A stretch of 64,000 bases of DNA from Bimuria novae-zelandiae CBS 107.79. Its lineage: Eukaryota; Ascomycota; Dothideomycetes; Pleosporales; Didymosphaeriaceae. Below the pieces are notes generated by a model. The model saw only the letters and a program-made list of their open reading frames with translations, was not told the origin of the DNA and did no database searches. Position 1 is the first letter of the stretch. Each line of letters starts with the position of its first letter. This document shows positions 43,931 through 55,145 of this stretch, one piece after another. The stretch lies in the NCBI GenBank assembly GCA_010015655.1, contig ML976717.1:55663-119662 (forward strand), given 5' to 3'. Position numbers and translations under genes: made by a program.

Positions 43931-44494
43931 ATGCGGAATGTACGCAGAACAATCGGCCACCTCATCGAGCTCGCCATTGCGGTCCTGTACACCCTCGCCA
44001 GACAAGCGCATTTCACAGAACGCTTCACGCCGGAGCTCGCTGCGCAGGTGCGTCCGATCAAACGCCACCCTTTATACGTTACAAAACTCTGAAGCTGAGT
44101 GTTTCTATAATGCAGATTGAAGAAATGACACCGCGCTCGCACGAGGCATTTTGGTTCTTGAACCTTGAATATGCGCAGGTGAGCCCAGTCTCCTATCAAC
44201 CTTTCCCTTGCGCTTCCCTTCCTACATGATTCTGGTGCAACACACGCCCCAATAGCCGCCCTCTTCATGTGAGGGGAACATAAGTTTGAAGTTGTATAGA
44301 TCAAACAACTCTTCGGCGCCTTCGATCTCGTCGGCGCAGCTTTGCTGTTCCGCTCCAGCATGCGGAGAGCGGGACTGAGGATGGCGGTTGCGGGGTTCGC
44401 GGGCGGGTTGTATGGGCAGCGGTACACGGGTGGGGAATCGGGACAGGTGGGTGCGATGTTGGGGATGGCGGTCGTGAGGGTGGTGTTTTTGTAG
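43931..44494 (+). CDS. Small membrane protein of unknown function
   Basis: Three exons, 43931..44047, 44116..44178 and 44300..44494, give 125 codons (124 aa). All junctions are phase 0 and GT..AG. The start MRNVRRTIGHLIELAIAVLYTLARQ is a basic stretch then a hydrophobic segment. Later parts carry FWFLNLEYAQIKQLFGAFDLVGAALLF and AGLRMAVAGFAGGLYGQ, suggesting two or three further membrane or amphipathic helices. It ends MAVVRVVFL. Small fungal proteins of this shape are usually annotated only as hypothetical membrane proteins. No signal for secretion is visible. It converges with the F-box pseudogene on its right. Confidence 0.65.
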
Positions 44495-44695
44495 AGGGGT
44501 TTGAGGATGGAGGGGTACTGGGAGGGAATTTCCGGTCGGATATGTACGAAGATTGAACCCAAGATAGATGCTGTCTTCAGTCTCTGAGCGCTGCAGGTGG
44601 CGTATCCTACATTTGCGGCATATTGGAAGCTATGCACTCGAAATCCGAACTCCTCGGCACAGGTTAAAAATTCGGAAACGGGTCGTCCTTCAGCT

Positions 44696-45568
44696 TCAAC
44701 GCCTGGATATCCAAGAGCCTCCCTTCTCAGGTTCTTGTATCCCGCGCTCCTCTCTAACCCTCCTCCCCTTCTCCCTCCTTCTCTCCAACGACGCTAGCAT
44801 ACTCCTCTCATACCTTTCCTTCATCCTCGCCCTTATCAAATCCTTCCTCGGCTTCGCATTCAGAAACTCCTCAATGCTAAACCCCATCTCCGCCACGCAC
44901 ACCCCGCACGCATGACACTACGTCCACCACCAGAAATTCTCAATCTGGTACTCGGCCCTCTCTCTGCCTCCTTCATGAACGATCTCAAAGAAGCGGAATC
45001 TCTCCTGTACACTTTCTTCGACCTCTTCTAGGGTCACCGAATCGTGCCACGCCCCACTCCAAGGACTCATCAGCAAGCCACACGCCTCACAGATAGAGAA
45101 ACTCCTACGCATCGTCTCGCCAGCGTAGTAAAACCCCGTGCGCACGCCACACGGAATGCAGATCCGACGTCCAGCGCGCATCTGTCCCACCATTTCCGCG
45201 CCGGAGCGCATGCTCGTGGAAAACATTTCTACCGCCTTAAACCGCAAGCATGTGTAGCAAGGGATTTCTTCGAGGCCTTCTTCAGGCGTCATGAAGAGGA
45301 ACATGTGTCTCCCGTATCTCTCGGCCTGGTTGTACCAGGCGCCTTTGGTGATGGTTTGCTCTAGAGGCCAGTTGCGGAGGGTGCGTTGGTCGGTTTCCCA
45401 GGTGAGAAGGCGGGCAGCGCAGTTGCGGCGGATGAGAGAGAGGTCTTAGGGGGAGAGAAATGAAGCTGTGATGGCCTTTGTGGTGCTGATGAAAGAAAGG
45501 ATATCGTCCCAGGAGGCGAAACGGAGAATGTGGTTGATGAGCTCCGGGGGGAGGGAGAGGAGAGGCAT
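44696..45568 (-). pseudogene. F-box/Cys-rich zinc-binding-like protein with two in-frame stops
   Basis: One continuous minus-strand frame starts MPLLSLPPELINHILRFASW, an F-box-like N-terminus. It meets a TAA at 45446..45448 (codon 41), then reads DLSLIRRNCAARLLTWETDQ and a Cys-rich core (CYTCLR, RRICIPCGV, CEACG). A TAG lies at 44918..44920 just before CHACGVC, and the frame goes on to KPRKDLIRARMKERYERSML and stops at 44696. The cysteine pairs could bind zinc. WWT-stop-CHACGVC suggests an original Trp codon, TGG to TAG. That is C-to-T at CpA on the other strand, and TAA from CAA fits the same process. Readthrough seems unlikely with two stops. Confidence 0.65.
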
Positions 45569-46581
45569 GGCGACGGAGTGCGTGTCGGCGTGGTCCCTAG
45601 AGGACTGGATCCGGGGACGTTTTACTATTTATATAGATGTTCGGTTCGAAAGGGCATGAACCGCCCTTGTGAAGGGCGCACGTGGAGTTCGACTGGTCCG
45701 AGGAAGTTGAGAGCGGTGTGGCGGTTGCGGTGACCCAGTGCTGAATTATTGTATAGGAAGTCTAATCGCTGCGACGACTAAAAAGACTACACGTTACTAA
45801 ACGGTCTCGAAAATAATGCGGATGGGCAAGTTATTACCTTGTTGAGGGAGGTGCTCCCCGGCATACGGAAGGAGCACGCTAGCCCTATATAGGCGGCTTC
45901 CCCGCCTACAGAATTGATCACTCTTACACTTAACTTCATCATACCTTACTGAATTGACAAGTGACTGACGGGGCAGTGAATGGCTCCAAACAAGAAACAT
46001 CAGGGAAAGGTCTGGAGCAGCGACGACGTCATGCGATGTCACCACCTGAAGTGCGACCATCCGGTCCAACTTCTAACAACACTCTACCTTAGAAAATGTT
46101 CACCATAAATCGAACTGCGATAATGATAGTTGCGTATATCATTGACAACTGGTCTCAGTGTTCAATTATTTTACCGCCTCAATCTGCACATAAGTTCCAC
46201 TTCAGTCCAGCTCAAACTCTGCGACGCAGCACCACTCACAGATCAACACATATATACAGCCAGGCTGAGTTCTGGCAACAATGCAAAAAAATTCTTTGAC
46301 TAGCTTCTCAAGATCTTAATCCTTGATGCTCGCGAGCTCCCCGAAGCCGCAGTCCATAAACATTCGTTCCGAACTTTTTCAGTCGATCGTCCTGAGATAA
46401 AGTCCTATCCAAAAGGCCGAAGATGATCAGACGCTCCTGCGCCATTACATGCTCTTAAAACCGTCCTCTCACACGAGGAAAGCCTTGCCTTATGCCAGTA
46501 CCGTGTCGCCTACCCGTGTAAGTAACACCCCCACACAACAAAGACATACCCCATCACATCCACCTCCACGCAACCAATCCC
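45569..46581. other. Gene-free interval
   Basis: I see no gene. It includes the F-box promoter on the left and an ordinary-composition spacer. Short frames lack features. Confidence 0.45.
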
Positions 46582-47217
46582 CTACTCCTTCTTTCTCTTC
46601 CCACCCTCCACCCCGGCCCCCTCACTAACAACCCTCCCATCCACCCCCCGATACTCCATCGCAAACAACAACCGCGAATTCGGCGTCGTAGGACTCTGAC
46701 TCGGTGTCTGCCCCGGCGTCTCCATCACACCCTCCATTCCCCTTCCAAACCCGGTCCTACTCTCCTCCGTCAACGGCGCTGGATGCAAAAACGGATTCTG
46801 CAGCCCCGCGCCCGTTGAGATGCTCAGACCGCGGCGGTTCCGATTGCGCTGTGTGGTCGAGGGGAACGGAGGACGGCCAATGGGGAGGGAGAGTTCATAG
46901 GTAGCGGCCGTTGGCGTGGTTACCGGTGGTTGTGGGATCGGGATAGGCAAGGAGGGCGGTGGGAGGGTGGGCGGTCCGGATGGGATGCCGGCGGGTGTGT
47001 CTCGCGGGAGTGGTGAGATTAAGGGCTCGCGCTTGAAGGGGCCAGCTTGGGTGTTGGCGAAGCTGCCGTGCCGAGGACTGGTAACACTTGTTGCGGTTGG
47101 TGTAGTGGGTTGTGAGGAGTTTCTAGCGCTGGGGGTGATGGGAAAGGGCTTTGGATCACGAGAGCCGCCGAAGCTGTTGGGGTAGCCGTTGGCGTCGTAG
47201 CGGTTCGGACGGTCCAT
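46582..47217 (-). CDS. Pro/Ser/Thr-rich disordered protein
   Basis: A single exon encodes 211 aa from ATG 47217 (MDRPNRYDANGYPNSFGGSR). Composition is dominated by Pro, Ser, Thr and Gly, with SPRHGSF, PISPLPRDTP and several SP/TP sites that suit proline-directed kinases. Basic NRNRRG and a C-terminal GGKRKKE could act as nuclear signals. No folded domain is visible. Long disordered proteins like this are common in fungi and weakly conserved. The codon pattern is even along the frame, which supports coding. Its role is unknown. Confidence 0.5.
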   Translation of the reverse strand: MDRPNRYDANGYPNSFGGSRDPKPFPITPSARNSSQPTTPTATSVTSPRHGSFANTQAGPFKREPLISPLPRDTPAGIPSGPPTLPPPSLPIPIPQPPVTTPTAATYELSLPIGRPPFPSTTQRNRNRRGLSISTGAGLQNPFLHPAPLTEESRTGFGRGMEGVMETPGQTPSQSPTTPNSRLLFAMEYRGVDGRVVSEGAGVEGGKRKKE

Positions 47218-48301
47218 GGTGGTGGTATAGACAGTATTTGGGCGTGATGAGGATAATGTTTAGGATGGGAGTGGCGAATTGGTGGCCTGGAGTACTTGCC
47301 GTGTGGGGTGGCTCAAGTCGAGGCGGTCGAGGTGTGTGGGTGATGCAGGAGTGTGAAGAGCGGTCTGCTAGCGGTCGCTATATACAGAAAATTGGCAGGA
47401 AAAGCTGGTCTTTGCCTTTTACAAACAGATATCTCGCTGCCGACAGACGTTGGGTTGAACCGAAAGAATGCGGGCGTGGTCCAAGAGCCGATGGAGGGAT
47501 CCACAAGGTCAAATTGAAAACGGGTAACGCTGTTTCCAATTGCTCGTGCTTCATGAACTGTATCATAGGTCAGTTTATACAGCAGACTGATGAAACGCGT
47601 CAACGGTGGCGGTGAAAAAGTGTTCCTGAGCAAAAACAGCAAGTTGATAAGGCGCCAAAATCGCGAAGCGACGCTGATAACAGTGAAATTCTTGGTATCG
47701 CGCATACCGTCGGGGTTGAGCACCTTATTGGTTGCCAGCGCTAAATACAAACAAACGGAATTAGCACGTTGTTGCCTGGAGTGAATATACAGCGGGCCGT
47801 CGAAGCTGGAAGTGTCACGTGGAACCCTTCTTCCTGGTTTTCTTTACGGTGCTACTTGTCTGCAGAGTCGATTCGTTAAGTGTCGCACCTACTGAGTGAC
47901 TATGAGCCAGTCATGTACTTTGCATACGATACCGCCTGCCAGGTTCTATGATTTATACTACGCAGTGGCATACGCATCAAAGCAATAGTTTGTGGTAGGG
48001 TTCGCTTGCTCTAAGTGCACATGTATTTGTTAGATCTATGTTTAGTAAAGAATGGGATAGTGAAGCCGCAAATCCATACATACAATCCCATGAACGAGCG
48101 GGATGGCAGGAGATAGCTGGCACGAACCATGGCCCATGAACTCCCAATAATTCACAGCTGAAGACATACCGTCTTCAGCTTTAGCCGTCAGTCAAACGCC
48201 ATCAGAAACCCATACCCGCTCTGAACTCCGAAGATAACCGTACACATGCCCATAATCACACAAATCCCCGCCGACGCGCACTCTTCCTCATCAGCCCAAC
48301 G
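47218..48301. other. Gene-free interval
   Basis: Promoter side of the disordered-protein gene, then ordinary intergenic sequence. I see no coding region with support. Confidence 0.45.
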
Positions 48302-48766
48302 CTAAACAGCAGCGTCCTCCTCAAAACTATCCTCCCCTCCAGCCTTACCACCTTCACCAATCATACCGTCCTTCTGCGTTTCCTCCGCGATCTTCGCCAG
48401 TCCCTGCACTGACACAGCAACCACCACCAAATCTCCGTCCACCTTGTTATCCATCGCCATAGTAGTCGAACTGTCGCTAGGAGCCGAAGCCGCGGTAGGA
48501 CCAGAGCACGGAGAGCAAGCGCAGTTGGTCAGTGTCTTCCGACCGAGGATAGTTTCAGCGTTCGCGTCTAAGGCGGCGTGCTTAGAGCAGTAAGCGCAGC
48601 CACAGGCGTTGGTAGCGTGATCTCCAGTGAGATTGTTGACAGGCGTGGTCCTGTTGGCGCCGACGGAGGCAGGCACAGGCGTAAGGCGGAGGAAGGTGGC
48701 GCAGCCGGCGGAAGAGCAGTCAGGAGTGGGGAGAGTCGGTGCTCCGAAGCCGCGGTGGTCGAACAT
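48302..48766 (-). CDS. Small Cys-containing protein of unknown function
   Basis: A single exon encodes 154 aa from ATG 48766 (MFDHRGFGAPTLPTPDCSSA). The frame is open further upstream, but only from a non-ATG codon. Cysteines cluster in two motifs, ACGCAYCSKH and NCACSPCSG, with C-x-C and C-x-x-C spacing that could bind zinc or copper. The C-terminal third is acidic (GGEDSFEEDAAV). There is no signal peptide, so it is probably intracellular. It may be a metal-responsive or metallothionein-like protein, but that is speculation from spacing only. Confidence 0.45.
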   Translation of the reverse strand: MFDHRGFGAPTLPTPDCSSAGCATFLRLTPVPASVGANRTTPVNNLTGDHATNACGCAYCSKHAALDANAETILGRKTLTNCACSPCSGPTAASAPSDSSTTMAMDNKVDGDLVVVAVSVQGLAKIAEETQKDGMIGEGGKAGGEDSFEEDAAV

Positions 48767-49441
48767 CTTTCTGCTTGTCTCTTTGTCTTTTCTGGTTCCA
48801 AGGGCTTGTCTGAGTGCTGGGTTGTGCGAGTTCGCGTGTGGTGGATTGGGTGTGTTGACAGCGTAGCAGTTGCTCTTGGGTGAGTGCACAAATAAATGAG
48901 TCTCGTTGTGAGCGGCGGCGGCGCGCGCGCTTTATACCGGGTAGTCTTAGGGAGATATTCACTGTGCCGCGGTTTATTTGGTAGCGGCTACGAGGCAAAC
49001 CGTGGTTGAGCGTCCGCTACGAGTCACGGTTGGAACATGGCGTTGAAAGTGGAGTGGCTCACAATATAGCGACCATGAGTGAGCGAGAAGTGCAATTTGA
49101 CAACAGCGCTATCGGTCTCGCACTAGTGCCACGTGGGTTGAGAGAGGATGGAGGTTGCTCTGATTCTCTTGCCGCCGTTTGGATGTGGAAAGGGCAGTAG
49201 CCGCACCGCCGCGAGTTTGGGACACTCAGACAGAGAGTGAAGCATAGCCACCTGTAGAGAATAGAGAAACAGCCCATCCAATATGCTAGGTATCTATGCC
49301 TCTATCAACTCAGGCTTTACATCATCTAAAGAAAAGCTCGAGACGTTGCGGCTTGTAAGCCGAACGAGTGTCGAAAGAAGATTGTTGAGCGCAGCCCGAG
49401 CAGCTGGACAGTAACGGCCCCACATACTATCTGAATCCGCT
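48767..49441. other. Gene-free interval
   Basis: Promoter of the Cys-containing gene and 3' flank of the CysRS gene. A GGCGGCGGCGCGCGCGC tract is near 48913. Confidence 0.45.
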
Positions 49442-52203
49442 TCACGAGCTCCCAGCACCCTTGAGATGCTCCTCGTACAGCTTCTTCTGCTTCTCCCATT
49501 CCTTGCGCAACTTCTTCCCTTTGCTCTTCGGCACATCGGCGCCCTCCTTGTCCTTGGTCGGTACACCATCCTCATCCCAGGCGCTGTACTCGTCTGTCTT
49601 AAACATCTCCTTCGGATCGATCTTCGCCTGCTCCGCCAGCTTAGCCTTCTTCTCCGCCTCTTCCCGCTCGCGCTTCAGCTTCGCTTCGGCTTTCTGGCGG
49701 GCGATGGCCTCCTTCTGTTCGCGTTCGGCCCGTAATTCAGCGTCGACAGGTCGCACCATGGCGGGCGCGTTGGTTCGGTCCTCGAGATACACGCCTACGT
49801 CCCAAAGATGGACATCTCTGAGCTGATCAGAGAGCTCCAGGAAGCGCTTTGCCTCTGCCTTTTCGTGTGCTGCACGCCTGATTTCTTCTTGGAACGTGCT
49901 GAGTATCTCTGCGTAAGCAATGGATGAAGCGTCTTGCTGCTTTGACGGCTCATCATTGCCAATGATGGCCTCCACCGCTTGCTCGGCGAGATCGTCTTTA
50001 GCAATAGCTCGAGAGCGGACGACATCACGTAGCTTTGCGGCGGCGTACACAAAGGGTTTAGACTCCTCTGGAATGTCAATGCCGGACCACCCGATGGAAC
50101 CATCGTTCGGATCTGCGCTTCCATCAAGCCCAAATATCCGGACCATACGAGTGATATAGCGAGCCACTTCTTTCGAGACCTCGTCACTCAGGGCAGAGTG
50201 GTCGGCAGTGTTCCAATCTTCGATGAGTCGCTTGATGGCGCGGATGGCTGCAGGGGTGTCGAACGAATCTGAGAGAGCGTCGTGCACCTCTGACTTGGCT
50301 GCTTCTAATCTTTCCTGGATCCTTCCATCTTCTGTACCGGTCAAGGTGGTGTTTGGATGTATCTCGAGATCCTTCACTCGCATGAAGAAGTTAGAGATAT
50401 AACTCTCCAACCCAGCCCCTGCCTTGCGCATGTCGTCAGTGATCTCGATGCCGTCATGCCATCCGTTCATCAGGAGGATGATTCTGAAGCTACGGGCCGT
50501 CCAATCTCCTCGTGCTAGAGCATCTCGAATCGTCGTGAAATTCTTGAGGCTCTTGGACATCTTGCTTCCAGAGATTGACAGGTGTCCCATGTGGAGGAAG
50601 TAGTTGACCCACTGAACACCTTCTCCATTCGACTCGTTTGCCCAGTACGCTTCGCTCTGTGCGAGTTCGTTGTCGTGATGTGGGAAGCAAAGGTCAATTC
50701 CACCGGCATGAATGTCCATCTGAGAGCCTATGGCCTGGGAAGCCATCACACTGCACTCTATGTGCCACCCTGGGCGCCCTTTCCCCCATGGACTAGGCCA
50801 ATACGGTTCTCCTGGTCGAGAAGCCTTGAACAGAACGAAATCCTGCTCACTTTTCTTGCCTGACCTATTCGTCGACAACGAACCTTCACCATCTGCCTGA
50901 AGCGATTTGTTCCCGCGACTGGTCGGCTCAAGGCGTGCATAGACATTGCCAGGCTTCTTCTCGAAAGCATCGATATCGAAATAGACGTCCCCACTATCGG
51001 TAGGATAGGCATAGCCGTTTTCTACGATACGAGCGGTAAATTCGTTGATAGCGGAGCCAAATTCAGTCACGCGAGTGATAACGTCAGGATCCAGTACATT
51101 GAGCGCATGCATGTCTTCGAAGAACCGATCTTCGTACCTCTTGGTAAGCGCCAGCCAGATTTCGTGCTTGCTACCGTCCACAGACGAACCGTGCAGCGAG
51201 TCGAGATACGGTAGAATGACATCAGCAGTCGCGTCCCAGAAGTTCTCAACGTCCTCTTTTGTGCTCTTGGATGGCGCAAGCAAGGCCGTAGATGCTGCCG
51301 CGGCTACCCGAATGTGCATCTTGATCTTGGCCTCGGTATCACCTGGAGGCGAGGTTCCATCAAGCGACTTGCCTTGCAATACCGCGGCATAGGCAGCAGC
51401 TGCCGCGTCGTTGAAGCCTTCCGGTTTCAAGTCAGGGGCCAACAATGTAAGGTTTTTCGCCAGATACTTCTTAAATGCTTCGAGGGCAGTCTCAAGAACA
51501 GTGGCGTCCAGATTTGGATGTTCAGACCTGAAGTTCGCGAAGAGATGTTGCTGTCGCCCGCGGAGAATGATCTTGTCGTCTATCTACGCCGAAGTCAGCA
51601 TGAGCACAATACCAAGCATGGGTATCGCCTGCGTTGGCATCGAGCGAGAGACAATAAAACTTACATCGGTAATGTTCTGAACGAATTTCATGTCATAACC
51701 TGTGGATGTTAGCACAATACGGATAACATCGGGAACTTCGCATTCGTTGGATGCAAATGTCAACTGACTTCAGACGCCATAAAATGGATCGTCTATAGCA
51801 CCCACGACAACTACTCTCTGGTTCAATCTGACATACCGAAATAGTCGCGAAGCAAACGCCTTATGATGTCAATGGTGACATAATTCCTAAATGGATAGAT
51901 TAGTCCATTGACTTGTCAAAAGTCCTACTCTACCAGCGCTTACCTTCCGTGACCTAGATGCGCATCATCATAAACAGTCGGTCCGCAAGAATACCAACTG
52001 ATCTTACCCTCCTCTATGCTTTTGAAGGGTGTCTTGGACTTGGTCAAGGAATTATAGACTTTTAGCGAGCTGGGCTTCCCAGGATGTGGCTCCTTCCATG
52101 GAGGCTGAGTGCGGGCTGGCGTAGTCATGGTGCTGTGTTTGTTCGAAAAGAGTCGTGGTATCGTAAAAAGTCGTTGTCGTGGCAAGGAAAGACGCACGAG
52201 CAT
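49442..52203 (-). CDS. Cysteinyl-tRNA synthetase
   Basis: Four exons, 52203..51944, 51886..51837, 51699..51665 and 51583..49442, give 829 codons (828 aa). The class I catalytic core is clear: [19 protein letters not shown] (HIGH motif as HLGH, with the zinc Cys), [21 protein letters not shown] (zinc Cys), [17 protein letters not shown] (zinc His), and KMSKS in [12 protein letters not shown]. The C-terminus has a long charged helix ([17 protein letters not shown]) and ends [14 protein letters not shown], as in eukaryotic enzymes. The first ATG (52203) gives an Arg-rich presequence, [20 protein letters not shown]. The second ATG (52128, [11 protein letters not shown]) would give the cytosolic form. 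One gene may therefore supply both compartments. It shares a 504-bp divergent promoter with TRM61. Confidence 0.95.
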
Positions 52204-52707
52204 CAAGTGTGAAGGAAAGAGAGCTGAGAAGGAATGGAGGGTAGGCGAGGGCGAGAGTGGTTAAGTAGCACGGTAGGAGTCACAGCGATGCTAATGCTGC
52301 CCTAGACCGTGCGACTGCTTTTTCAAATATTGCTTGAGATGCTGTCCTGGTGAATGTGTCCAGAAGGGTGCAGGTGATGAGTCAGTAAAGGCGTGATCAC
52401 CCTTGTTTGTATGGGTCTTGGCGTTTTCGAGATACAAATTATAGGTGCTGCAGGCCGATGCAAATATATCGGCAATTTACCTAAGCTTATTGCGGGTTCA
52501 ATCGGAAGATTGGAGCCACAAGAGAGTGAATAGGCAAGACCAAAGGAGGGAAAGGTGCAGCTGTGAATTGTGACGGTTCGAGGGAGAGAAGGTGAGACGT
52601 GCCTGATGTCTGTTAATTAGCGCAGGGACGTCTTGGCTTGTTCCCCGCTAGCTGCCCCGCCAAAAACTCAAGCAAGCTGCGCGCGAAACAATTGCTCACC
52701 CGCGTCG
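52204..52707. promoter_or_regulatory. Divergent promoter between CysRS and TRM61
   Basis: These 504 bases separate two divergent translation-related genes. No single motif is claimed as decisive. Its size and gene pair suggest shared regulation. Confidence 0.45.
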
Positions 52708-54276
52708 ATGGATGCGCCTCAAGCTCGCATGGCGCCCACCGTCTCGCCCTTCCTCGATCCTAGCACCCACGCATCTGTCAACAGCCTCGGTGTCCTTCAG
52801 CTGAAGCGCGACCACCTTATTCCTGCTGTGCTATCGGATTCTGCGTCCAGCGACTACGCCGAGGGAAATGTCGTGAACACCCGCTTCGGCAGCTTCACGC
52901 ACAGCTCGCTCATAAATAAGCCATGGGGTACACAGATTCTTGCATCGGTCGTGGACACAGGGTCGCGCAGCGGAAGATCAAAGAAGAGGAAGCGCGAAGC
53001 CAATGGCGATGCCGATGCTGCAGGAGAAGTTGGAGCTGGCGCTGAAGAGACGGCAAAAAGTGTCCTGAAGGCCGCGACGGCGAGCAGTGGATTCGCGCAT
53101 CTAGTTCCTCCGACGCCGGAGACGTGGACGCTGTGCCTACCCCACCGGACGCAGGTGGTATACACGCCGGACTATAGCTTCATTATTCAGAAGACACGCT
53201 TGCGCCCGGGAGATCACATAGTAGAAGCGGGCGCTGGGAGTGGGAGTTTCACCCATGCGGTAGCGAGGACCGTGTTTAATGGGTCTCCCGGGTCAGAAGG
53301 AAACGAGGAAGAGCAGCCTGAAGCAAATGGGACGACCACGCGCAAGAGGAAGAGGCGGCAGAAGCGTTACGGCCATGTGTACAGCTTTGAATACCACAAG
53401 CCTCGCGCCGAACAGCTTCGAGAAGAGATCATCTCTCACGGCCTCGACCCTATGGTCACCATCACGAATCGTGACGTCTACGCCGACGGCTTCTGCCTAG
53501 ACGACGACGACGCACCCAACGCCGACGTGATATTCCTCGATCTCCCAGCTCCTTGGCTCGCCCTCAAACACCTCACCCGCTCCCCACCTCCGCCCGCCGT
53601 GGTCAAATCCGTCGCATCTGACCCCTCGACACCCAATGCAGAAGCTTCATCATCCACGCTCCAACCTGCACCAGCAGCAAAACCGTTCCGCTCCCCACTA
53701 AACCCCAAGAGTACGGCTAGGATATGCACATTCTCACCCTGCATCGAGCAAGTCCAAAAGACCGTCGCCGCCATGCGCTCCTACGGCTGGCTCGACATCG
53801 AAATGTACACCATGGAACACAAGCGCCTCGGAGTGCGCCGCGAGCGCATCGGGCTCGCCGAAGAAGGCCTCCGTGGCGCGAACCCCTCCCCAGCCACCGT
53901 CCAAGAAGCCGTCCAGCGCCTCCGCGACGTAGAAGACCGTGCAAAAGTATTCCACGGCCTGCAGAAGGAGAAGCAGGAACAAGTCATGCGGAGAGCGGAG
54001 GCGAAGAAGCGCGGCGAGAAAGTGTCTGCGCGCCATGACGAGGAGAAGGAAAAGGAGGAGAAGAAGAAGAAACTCGAGGGCTTGCCGCCGAGTAAGCACG
54101 ACCGCCTGGAGCGCGCGAAGAAGGAGTCGGTGAAGAGGCCGCTGTTCAAGGAGGGCAGGCTGGTGTGTCGCACCGAGTCGGAGATCAAGACACATACGTC
54201 GTACCTGGTCTTTGCCGTGCTGCCTGTCGAGTGGACAACTGAGGACGAGGCGAAGGCGAGGAAGAAGTGGGGGTGA
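52708..54276 (+). CDS. TRM61: tRNA (adenine-58-N1)-methyltransferase catalytic subunit TRM61
   Basis: This intronless gene encodes 522 aa from ATG 52708 (MDAPQARMAPTVSPFLD). The N-terminal beta domain has NVVNTRFGSFTHSSLINKPWG and THRTQVVYTPDYSFI, typical of GCD14/TRM61. SAM motif I is VEAGAGSGSFTHAVAR. Further motifs are VYSFEYHKPRAEQLREE and DVIFLDLPAPW (motif IV), then CTFSPCIEQVQKTV. A Lys/Arg-rich insertion (GRSKKRKREANG) may carry a nuclear signal. The C-terminal charged helix and FAVLPVEWT end match fungal members. With TRM6 it makes m1A58 in initiator tRNA. It is divergent from CysRS, so two tRNA-related genes are paired. Confidence 0.93.
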   Translation: MDAPQARMAPTVSPFLDPSTHASVNSLGVLQLKRDHLIPAVLSDSASSDYAEGNVVNTRFGSFTHSSLINKPWGTQILASVVDTGSRSGRSKKRKREANGDADAAGEVGAGAEETAKSVLKAATASSGFAHLVPPTPETWTLCLPHRTQVVYTPDYSFIIQKTRLRPGDHIVEAGAGSGSFTHAVARTVFNGSPGSEGNEEEQPEANGTTTRKRKRRQKRYGHVYSFEYHKPRAEQLREEIISHGLDPMVTITNRDVYADGFCLDDDDAPNADVIFLDLPAPWLALKHLTRSPPPPAVVKSVASDPSTPNAEASSSTLQPAPAAKPFRSPLNPKSTARICTFSPCIEQVQKTVAAMRSYGWLDIEMYTMEHKRLGVRRERIGLAEEGLRGANPSPATVQEAVQRLRDVEDRAKVFHGLQKEKQEQVMRRAEAKKRGEKVSARHDEEKEKEEKKKKLEGLPPSKHDRLERAKKESVKRPLFKEGRLVCRTESEIKTHTSYLVFAVLPVEWTTEDEAKARKKWG

Positions 54277-55145
54277 AGCAGTCCCTTCCTTCCGCCTGCC
54301 ATTTTTAACTCCTCATTGGGCGCGACGCAAGATGCACCTGCACTGTTGTTTGACATGCAGGCTTGTGTCCGCACATTCAGAGCTGAGCTCACGTACCTTA
54401 CTCGCCTGCGCTCAGCTCCTAACGTCGCGTCCTTACACCCTGCCAAAATCTGAAATGTAGTCAATACGGTACCCTACAACCCTTGCTAATACCATCATCC
54501 ATATTCCTCGCCCTATCCGACCGGTTCTCCCTCTACACCGAGTAAAGTCCGTGACATGCTTACTACCCAGGGACTTAGCACCTAAGTCGGGACCATACAA
54601 CCTGAAACTTAGACACCCCAAGATATACCTACGTAGGTCCTTTTCGATCCCGCCACCAATTGGTCCAAACCGCTCACAGGTTCAGTGGCATCTCACTAAT
54701 CGTGCGAACTATCGATAAACTCAGCGGCACGTGCGCGTGACCTCCAAGGCTATTTTTGTCGCAAACTCTTGGCTTGGCCTAGATCCTTCCCCAACCTCAT
54801 GACAATGTAACCCAATACTTTTCCTCCCAGTCGCTCGCACGCGCCATAACGAATGAGCAAGAATCGCACGAATCACAGCAACCTCAGTGGTAAAAGAGAA
54901 ATGTTCCATGTATCCACAATCTATTGGCTACAATATTGACGGCGAGCAACTGGATAAACGCGAGCGACTGACTCATGTCCAAAGTTTCTGCAGCTCATAT
55001 TCAAATATTTCCTTCCATGTACGGCGACATGCAATCCAAAAGCGATTCATCATCCGGGACTGCCGATGTTATTGTTTCATCCAACCCGTATGCTGATGTC
55101 TAATCAAGCAACGGGCTTCTCTCAAACAAGCCGTACCTCGCGGCA
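54277..55145. other. Gene-free interval between convergent genes
   Basis: This is the 3' flank of both TRM61 and the PhoD-type gene. No coding region or RNA gene was recognised. Confidence 0.5.
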
